From Saprospiraceae bacterium UBA6168 (GTDB taxonomy: Bacteria > Bacteroidota > Bacteroidia > Chitinophagales > Saprospiraceae), in contig DIUC01000062.1 in assembly GCA_002435785.1 (NCBI GenBank), positions 1-18,138 of the forward strand: 18,138 nt of DNA. Direction: 5' to 3'. The position numbers and the translations under genes were made by a program. Below are positions 13,203 through 18,138 of the stretch, in pieces (positions within the stretch are counted from its first letter, which is position 1; every line of letters starts with the position of its first letter). Below the pieces are notes generated by a model. That model did no database searches and was not told the origin of the DNA. It was given only the letters and a program-made list of their open reading frames with translations.

Positions 13203-14369
13203 ATGAAAAATCTACTGATAATCAGCCTTTTAGTAACAATGTTGGCCAGTTGCGGCCCTACCCTTTACGTTCCAAACACGGTCAACGCCCCGTTGTTGGC
13301 TGAGAAAAAGGACTTCAAAGCCGCAATCGGCACCGTTGGCATGGCTCCCGAACCAACTGTTGACCTGCAAGGCGCATATGCATTTCACGACCATTTTGCA
13401 GCCATGGGCAACCTCTCCTTCATGTCAGGTGAAAATGGCCGGGGCAAGCAGACTTCCGCCAGTTTTCGCAACTCGCACAACCTCGTGGAGGGCGGCGTGG
13501 GTACTTATGCTTCTTTTTGGAAAAACAGGCGGGGCGTACCCATTGGCCGGGCGGAAATCTTCGGAGGAACAGGGCTGGGCTGGGCCGAAGACAACAACCC
13601 CGATGGACGGAGGAACGACGACATCAACGAAAGATATGCAGGCGTTTATCAGCGCTTCTTCCTCCAACCCGCTGTGGGCATCCGCTCAAAAATCATTGAT
13701 ATTTCATTTGCCACAAGGTTTTCGAGGATTCATTTTTCTTCATACAACCATTTCCAAGATGGGCGTTTGGTGGAAAACGCCAAGTTTGGGTTTCCGACGG
13801 TGGAACCTGTCGTCACCGTTTCGTTGGGATTCAAGTACATCAAGTATTACATGCAGGTTGGTTCCATAGAAGCCCCCGGCAATCCAGAAAACTTCCAAAA
13901 AGTGACCGACCACATATCAGCTGGCCCACACTTCAATTTAGGACTCGTTGGCTGCCCGTGGCACGAAAAGCCGCTGGAAAAACCTGCCATCGCCCTCGAA
14001 CCTGCCCAGCCCAGTGAGAAAGGGGAAAACCAGCAGGGCCACGAGATACTCCCAGCCATCATCCCCATCAACCATCCACGGGTCACCATTTGCCTCCGGG
14101 AAGGTGGCAGCCCCGACGGCGATGTGGTCAGTGCCAGCTTCAATGGCGCTTTCGTTGCGCAGCAAGTCGAGTTGGCCAAGCGGCCACAGTGCTTCGAGGT
14201 GGACGCACGGCTAGGCGAAGAAAACCTACTGCAAATCCACGCCATATCCGATGGAAATTTCAAGCCGAACACCGTGCAAGTGACGGTCAAGGATGGCAAA
14301 ACGGTACGCAGTTTTTACCTGCGCACCGAGGCAGGCAAGACAGAAGAAATCCGTTTTAGGTTGAACTGA
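13203..14369 (+). CDS. Lipoprotein with predicted beta-rich body and C-terminal Ig-like domain
   Basis: This 388-residue protein has a lipoprotein signal peptide (MKNLLIISLLVTMLASC) with lipobox LASC and lipidated Cys17. Residues about 25-265 consist of alternating strands with Gly/aromatic pairs (AYAFHDHFAAMGNLSF, AEIFGGTGLGWAED, VTVSLGFKYIKYYMQVG), like Bacteroidota outer-membrane beta proteins of unknown function. After a Pro/Glu-rich linker, residues about 290-388 form a separate domain (GDVVSASFNGAFV, LGEENLLQIHAISDG, PNTVQVTVKDG) resembling a beta-sandwich. No function can be assigned. The start at 13203 is fixed by the lipobox; an in-frame start at 13134 would overlap the upstream stop and run through a direct repeat (GGACTTTG at 13163 and 13177). 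Confidence 0.87.
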   Translation: MKNLLIISLLVTMLASCGPTLYVPNTVNAPLLAEKKDFKAAIGTVGMAPEPTVDLQGAYAFHDHFAAMGNLSFMSGENGRGKQTSASFRNSHNLVEGGVGTYASFWKNRRGVPIGRAEIFGGTGLGWAEDNNPDGRRNDDINERYAGVYQRFFLQPAVGIRSKIIDISFATRFSRIHFSSYNHFQDGRLVENAKFGFPTVEPVVTVSLGFKYIKYYMQVGSIEAPGNPENFQKVTDHISAGPHFNLGLVGCPWHEKPLEKPAIALEPAQPSEKGENQQGHEILPAIIPINHPRVTICLREGGSPDGDVVSASFNGAFVAQQVELAKRPQCFEVDARLGEENLLQIHAISDGNFKPNTVQVTVKDGKTVRSFYLRTEAGKTEEIRFRLN

Positions 14370-14473
14370 AGCCTTGGCAAAGAGGTGGCCAAGTTTCCTA
14401 TTGTATCTCCTGTTCCTGCCCTTTTATCTTGGTTTTTTGGTACAAATTGGAACCCATTTCACCTAACAAAAAA

Positions 14474-14502
14474 CGGCAGCCGCCCATCATGGACGACTGC
14501 CG
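14474..14502 (-). terminator. Rho-independent terminator between convergent genes
   Basis: CGGCAG (14474-14479) and CTGCCG (14497-14502) enclose a stem that continues through CG, CCAT and ATGG pairs. In the minus-strand RNA the two internal mismatches become G-U wobbles, and the hairpin is followed by six U (14473-14468). It therefore fits the minus-strand giant gene ending at 14566, 63 bp away. The plus side has TTTTACTTT, so it may also stop the lipoprotein transcript ending at 14369. The rest of the gap 14370-14565 shows only a weak CTTGGC/GCCAAG hairpin. Confidence 0.75.
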
Positions 14503-14565
14503 ATTTTACTTTATTGGATTAACGAGATGGCAGGGCCTTTTTTAAATGACCCCTCATCTCCAGTC

Positions 14566-17500
14566 CTAATCCTTGCTCACCACCAGCTTCTGCTCGAACC
14601 GCTCCCCGCCAGCCCTTACGCTGACGATGTACAGTCCGCTGCCGATGCCGGTCAGGTCAATGCGCTCGTTCACCTGCGCCACCTGGCCGAGCTTGCGCAC
14701 CAGCACCCGCTGGCCGAGCTGGTTGTATATCTCTACGGACACCTCCTGCTCGCCGACCATATCAGATAGCTTGAGCGTCACCTCGTTTCCAGCGGGGTTC
14801 GGCGCCAGGCTGAACGTCATGGCATTGCCGATGGAAGGCTGTCCGGTTGGCAGCGACTTCGCCACGCTGTCGTCCTGGGCGTTTGCGCCAGCACCCGGGT
14901 CGCAGGCGATGGCCGGGCCGCTGCTGTGCCAGTAGGCGTTCACGTTCGTGATGCTGTTGTTCAGCGCCGCTGCGTAAACGCTCGACTGCGCTGCGCTCAG
15001 CACCAGGCCACCATTCAGGTACAGGTTCGCAAGGTCGAGCAGGCCGCCAATGGTGTATGGGAAATCTTGCACCGTGCCGTTCGACTCGTAGATGCGAAGC
15101 TTGCAGCCACCGCCCTCTGCACAGATTTTGAGGTTCTGGTCAATGGCGATGCAGCCGAGGCCCTGGTTGCGGACGGCGTTCATCGTCACGCCGTTGTACT
15201 GCACATTGAAGCGCATGTTCAGCGTCAGGGCGATGGTGTTCGCTGCAAGGATGTTCTTCATCCCAAGCGGACCGGCAGAGTTGCAGCCCGTGCAGTTCAC
15301 CTGCTGGCAGTTGGACAGCACGCCCGGGTTGCCGATGCCCGGCAGCAGGTTCTCCACGCACTGCGCATCGGTCAATGTAATCGAGCGGTTGGCGCCGCCG
15401 ATGGTCAGCGGGCCTTGGGCCAGCAGGGTCGAGATGACCTGGAGGTCGGTCGTGTCGTTGCCCGGCAGGGTGCTGCCCGGCTCGCCGCCGACGTTGCCCC
15501 ATGCCCCTTGCGGGAACGTTTCCAGCGGCAGGCACGCACCGGAGTAGGTCACGCCACAGAGGCTTGGCATCTCGTTGCCGCACTGGTCGGCGATGCGGAA
15601 GTAGAAGGTGCGGCCAAAGGTGTACTGACCGTCGCCATCAGGGTCGGCGCAGTCCCACAGCGCCGTCCAACTGTCGAGTTCGACCACGAGGTCGTCGCCG
15701 CTGCACACATCGGAAATATTCCCAGCAGCCAACAGCTCCTGAACCTTCGAGCTGAAATCGTAGGTATCCGGGCAAGGCACGTCGCTTGGGCAGGAGAGGT
15801 TCGTCACGTCCACGCTGTTGGCCAGCGAGCCGCCCGGGCAGTTGCCTATCGGTGGTTCATTGTCACCGGCAAAGTAGGTAAAGCTCCACGGGTGGCTAAA
15901 GCCGCCGCAGTTGGTATAGACGTAGGTGTACTTGCGGATACCGGAACAGTCCGACACGTCGCCCGTTATCGTTGGGCCGGCCACCTTGATTTCCTGGCCA
16001 CAGTTGTCGTAAATCGTGGGCGGCACCGGCGGCTGTGCAAACAGCAAACAGCCTACGAAGACCTCGCCATCGGGGTAAACGAAGAAGTCGGCGGTATAGG
16101 CAAAGTTGTAGAGCCTGCTCCAGGTCTTCGTCGTGCCCTCGCAGTCCTTGTAGGTCCAGGTGTAGCTGCGGCTGGCCTCGCAGCCGCCCGCATTGTTGGT
16201 GCTGGTGATGGCCGGGCCGATTGGCATCAACGTTTTGCCACAGTTGTCCAGAACGGTCGGCGGCGTGGGCTGTATGGCGTTCAGCGGGCAATCCACGGTC
16301 AGTGTCTCGCTCGGCGGCACGTTGAACTCAAGGTACTCCACGGTGTAGATGAACGTCCACGTGGCCGTGTTGCCCTCGCAGTCCGTGTAGGTGAAGTTCC
16401 AGTTGCGGTTGCCCTCGCAGCCGGGCTTGGCCGTGGACGTGACGACCGGGGTCAGCACCTCGCCGCAGTTGCTCAAAACTACTGGAGCAGTTGGCTGTGC
16501 GTCGGTCTGGTCGGGGCAGGCCACCGTGGCAGAGCCGTTGGCGGGCACGCTGAACGGCTGACGCTCCACCGTGGTCACGTGCGTCCAGGTCCGCACCAGG
16601 CCGGCGCAGTCGGTATAGGTCCAAGTGTAAGTCCTCGTCCCCTCGCAGGTGATCGGGTTCGGGTTGTTCGTGATGACCGGGCCGGTCGGCGTCAGCGTCT
16701 TGCCGCAGCCGTCGACCACCACCGGCGGCGTTGGCTGCACTATCAGTGCCGGGCAGGCCACCTGTGCGGCGCCGTTGGCAGGCACGCTGTAGGTCGGGTA
16801 CGCAGGCACCGTGAAGGTGGACTGGCAGGTCGTGGTCGTGGGCACGCAGCTGCTCGTGTAGGTGAAGGTCACCGTCGTTGTGGAGGCGTTCGGGTTGCAG
16901 ATGGAAGGCGCTGCCGGGGCGTTGTTCGTCAAGACGCCATTGCAGCCGCCGGTGGCGGTGGCGGTGGCCAGCCAGGCGGCGTAGGCGGCGTTCAGCTGTG
17001 CCTGGGTCAAACAGGCGCTGGCCGTGGTAGGCTGCGGGCAGGTCAGCACCACCGTTGGCGCTGCGGTCACCGTGAAAGTCGCCTGGCAGGTCGTCGTCAA
17101 CGGTGCACAACTGCTGGTATAGGTGAAGGTCACGGTCGTGCTGCCGCCGCAGGCGGATGGTGCGCCCGTGTTGTCGTTCGTCAAGACACCGTTGCAGCCG
17201 CCGCTGCCGCTGGCCGTGGCCAGCCAAGTGGCGAAGGCTGTGTTCACATCAGCTTGGGTCTGGCAGGCCGCTGCCGTGGTGTTCGTCGGGCAGGTCAGCA
17301 CCACGGTCGGCGGTGCGGCTACGGTGAAGGTCGCCGTGCAGGTAGTTGTGGTTGGTGCACAAGAACTGGTGTAGGTAAAGGTCACCGTTGTTGAACCACC
17401 GCAGGCGCTAGGCGCTCCAGTATTGTTGTTCGTCAAAACTCCATTACAACCGCCGCTGGCACTGGCCGTTGCCAACCAAGTGGCGAAGGCCGTGTTCACC

Positions 17501-18138
17501 GCCGCCTGCGTCTGGCAAGCTGCCGCTGTTGTGTTCGTCGGACAGGTCAAAACCACCGTTGGCGCTGCGGTCACCGTGAAAGTCGCCTGGCAGGTCGTCG
17601 TCAACGGTGCACAACTGCTGGTATAGGTGAAGGTCACGGTCGTGCTGCCGCCGCAGGCGGATGGTGCGCCCGTGTTGTTGTTCGTCAAAACGCCGTTGCA
17701 GCCGCCGCTGGCACTGGCCGTTGCCAACCAAGTGGCGAAGGCCGTGTTCACCGCCGCCTGCGTCTGGCAAGCTGCCGCTGTTGTGTTCGTCGGACAGGTC
17801 AGCACCACCGTTGGCGCTGCGGTCACCGTGAAAGTCGCCTGGCAGGTCGTCGTCAACGGTGCACAACTGCTGGTATAGGTGAAGGTCACGGTCGTGCTGC
17901 CGCCGCAGGCGGATGGTGCGCCCGTGTTGTTGTTCGTCAGAACCCCATTACAACCGCCGCTGGCACTGGCCGTTGCCAACCATGTGGCGAAGGCCGTGTC
18001 CACCGCCGCCTGCGTCTGGCAAGCGGCAGTTGTCGTGTTCACCGGGCAGGTGAGCACCACGGTCGGTGCTGCTGCCACGGTGAAAGTCGCTTGGCAGGTC
18101 ATCGTCAGGGGCACACAGCTGCTGGTATAGGTGAAGGT
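14566..18138 (-). CDS. Giant T9SS-secreted repeat protein (5' end beyond window)
   Basis: The frame is open from the right edge to a stop at 14566, giving the last 1190 residues. Five complete 84-residue Cys-rich repeats come first (TCPTNTTAAACQTQAAVNTA, GGCNGVLTNNNTGAPSACGG, TTVTFTYTSSC, TTTCQATFTV), with part of a sixth at the edge. About four units of the 76-residue type follow (VPANGSATVACP, DNCGKTL, TYTWTYTDC), shared with the protein at 1-2980. Then comes a region of about 420 residues I do not recognise, Cys-rich in places (VNCTGCNSAGPLGMKN, ICAEGGGCKLRIYES). The C-terminus is a T9SS sorting domain (FSLAPNPAGNEVTLKLSD, IYNQLGQRVL, SGLYIVSV, FEQKLVVSKD). It is predicted to be exported across the outer membrane and anchored to or released from the surface. 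Any array of TCAGGGAAG boxes for this gene would be outside the window. Confidence 0.92.
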   Translation of the reverse strand, partial: TFTYTSSCVPLTMTCQATFTVAAAPTVVLTCPVNTTTAACQTQAAVDTAFATWLATASASGGCNGVLTNNNTGAPSACGGSTTVTFTYTSSCAPLTTTCQATFTVTAAPTVVLTCPTNTTAAACQTQAAVNTAFATWLATASASGGCNGVLTNNNTGAPSACGGSTTVTFTYTSSCAPLTTTCQATFTVTAAPTVVLTCPTNTTAAACQTQAAVNTAFATWLATASASGGCNGVLTNNNTGAPSACGGSTTVTFTYTSSCAPTTTTCTATFTVAAPPTVVLTCPTNTTAAACQTQADVNTAFATWLATASGSGGCNGVLTNDNTGAPSACGGSTTVTFTYTSSCAPLTTTCQATFTVTAAPTVVLTCPQPTTASACLTQAQLNAAYAAWLATATATGGCNGVLTNNAPAAPSICNPNASTTTVTFTYTSSCVPTTTTCQSTFTVPAYPTYSVPANGAAQVACPALIVQPTPPVVVDGCGKTLTPTGPVITNNPNPITCEGTRTYTWTYTDCAGLVRTWTHVTTVERQPFSVPANGSATVACPDQTDAQPTAPVVLSNCGEVLTPVVTSTAKPGCEGNRNWNFTYTDCEGNTATWTFIYTVEYLEFNVPPSETLTVDCPLNAIQPTPPTVLDNCGKTLMPIGPAITSTNNAGGCEASRSYTWTYKDCEGTTKTWSRLYNFAYTADFFVYPDGEVFVGCLLFAQPPVPPTIYDNCGQEIKVAGPTITGDVSDCSGIRKYTYVYTNCGGFSHPWSFTYFAGDNEPPIGNCPGGSLANSVDVTNLSCPSDVPCPDTYDFSSKVQELLAAGNISDVCSGDDLVVELDSWTALWDCADPDGDGQYTFGRTFYFRIADQCGNEMPSLCGVTYSGACLPLETFPQGAWGNVGGEPGSTLPGNDTTDLQVISTLLAQGPLTIGGANRSITLTDAQCVENLLPGIGNPGVLSNCQQVNCTGCNSAGPLGMKNILAANTIALTLNMRFNVQYNGVTMNAVRNQGLGCIAIDQNLKICAEGGGCKLRIYESNGTVQDFPYTIGGLLDLANLYLNGGLVLSAAQSSVYAAALNNSITNVNAYWHSSGPAIACDPGAGANAQDDSVAKSLPTGQPSIGNAMTFSLAPNPAGNEVTLKLSDMVGEQEVSVEIYNQLGQRVLVRKLGQVAQVNERIDLTGIGSGLYIVSVRAGGERFEQKLVVSKD
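16788..18138 (-). repeat. 252-bp tandem repeats encoding 84-residue Cys-rich units
   Basis: Matching points recur every 252 bp (for example near 17123, 17375, 17627 and 17879 on the plus strand). Five complete units and part of a sixth are visible; the unit nearest the C-terminus (about 16788-17043) is the most diverged. Units around 17375-17878 are almost identical at the DNA level. Each unit has six cysteines at fixed positions, enough for three disulfides. The array continues beyond the right edge. Confidence 0.9.

Noticed and set aside
14926..17394. An 822-residue open frame on the plus strand
   Set aside because: It is antisense to the T9SS cargo gene. Its Arg/Val/Gly/His-rich composition mirrors GC-rich repeats, it has no recognisable domain, and the minus-strand frame has clear HYR-like and sorting domains.
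1..18138. tRNA, rRNA or riboswitch genes
   Set aside because: No conserved tRNA arms, rRNA segments or riboswitch cores were recognisable in the intergenic regions.

Overview
The window looks like a piece of a Bacteroidota chromosome, most likely from the Saprospiria or a related environmental lineage. The reasons are two proteins with type IX secretion (T9SS) C-terminal sorting domains, giant HYR-type repeat proteins, a TPR histidine kinase with a LytTR regulator, start codons preceded by A/T-rich leaders instead of strong Shine-Dalgarno sequences, one clean TAnnTTTG promoter box, and short intergenic repeats typical of that phylum. This placement is inference; no rRNA or other marker gene is present. 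Layout, left to right. (1) 1-2980, minus: the N-terminal 993 residues of a giant secreted protein with two parallel beta-helix domains, thrombospondin type 3 calcium repeats and 76-residue HYR-like repeats; its 3' end is off the left edge. (2) 3329-7951, minus: a complete 1540-residue secreted protein with two C-type-lectin-like domains, HYR repeats and a T9SS sorting domain. (3) 8097-8450, minus: a stand-alone receiver domain whose phosphoacceptor Asp is replaced by Asn. (4) 8534-9104: a GxxExxY nuclease-fold gene on the plus strand, bracketed by two copies of a palindromic repeat. (5) 9094-11847, minus: a LytTR response regulator followed by a TPR/HisKA_2 sensor kinase, probably one operon. 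(6) 12322-14369, plus: a putative outer-membrane protein and a lipoprotein, probably co-transcribed. (7) 14566-18138, minus: the C-terminal 1190 residues of a third giant protein, with 84-residue Cys-rich repeats and a T9SS sorting domain; its 5' end is off the right edge. The most interesting structure is regulatory. The 9-mer TCAGGGAAG occurs in three arrays at exactly 21-bp steps (9-bp box plus 12-bp spacer): three copies upstream of surface gene 1, three upstream of surface gene 2, and two (one with a final-base change) upstream of the pseudo-receiver. The 9+12 geometry and much of the box match the direct-repeat sites known for LytTR-family regulators, and a LytTR regulator with its probable kinase lies in the same block. 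My working model is a sensor kinase and LytTR regulator that control an adhesin/surface-protein regulon together with a non-phosphorylatable receiver. The palindromic GxxExxY cassette appears to have inserted between the kinase and the pseudo-receiver. Its repeat now supplies the kinase stop codon, and it begins where a third box would fall in the pseudo-receiver array. The arrays and gene features are read directly from the sequence; the regulon is inference.
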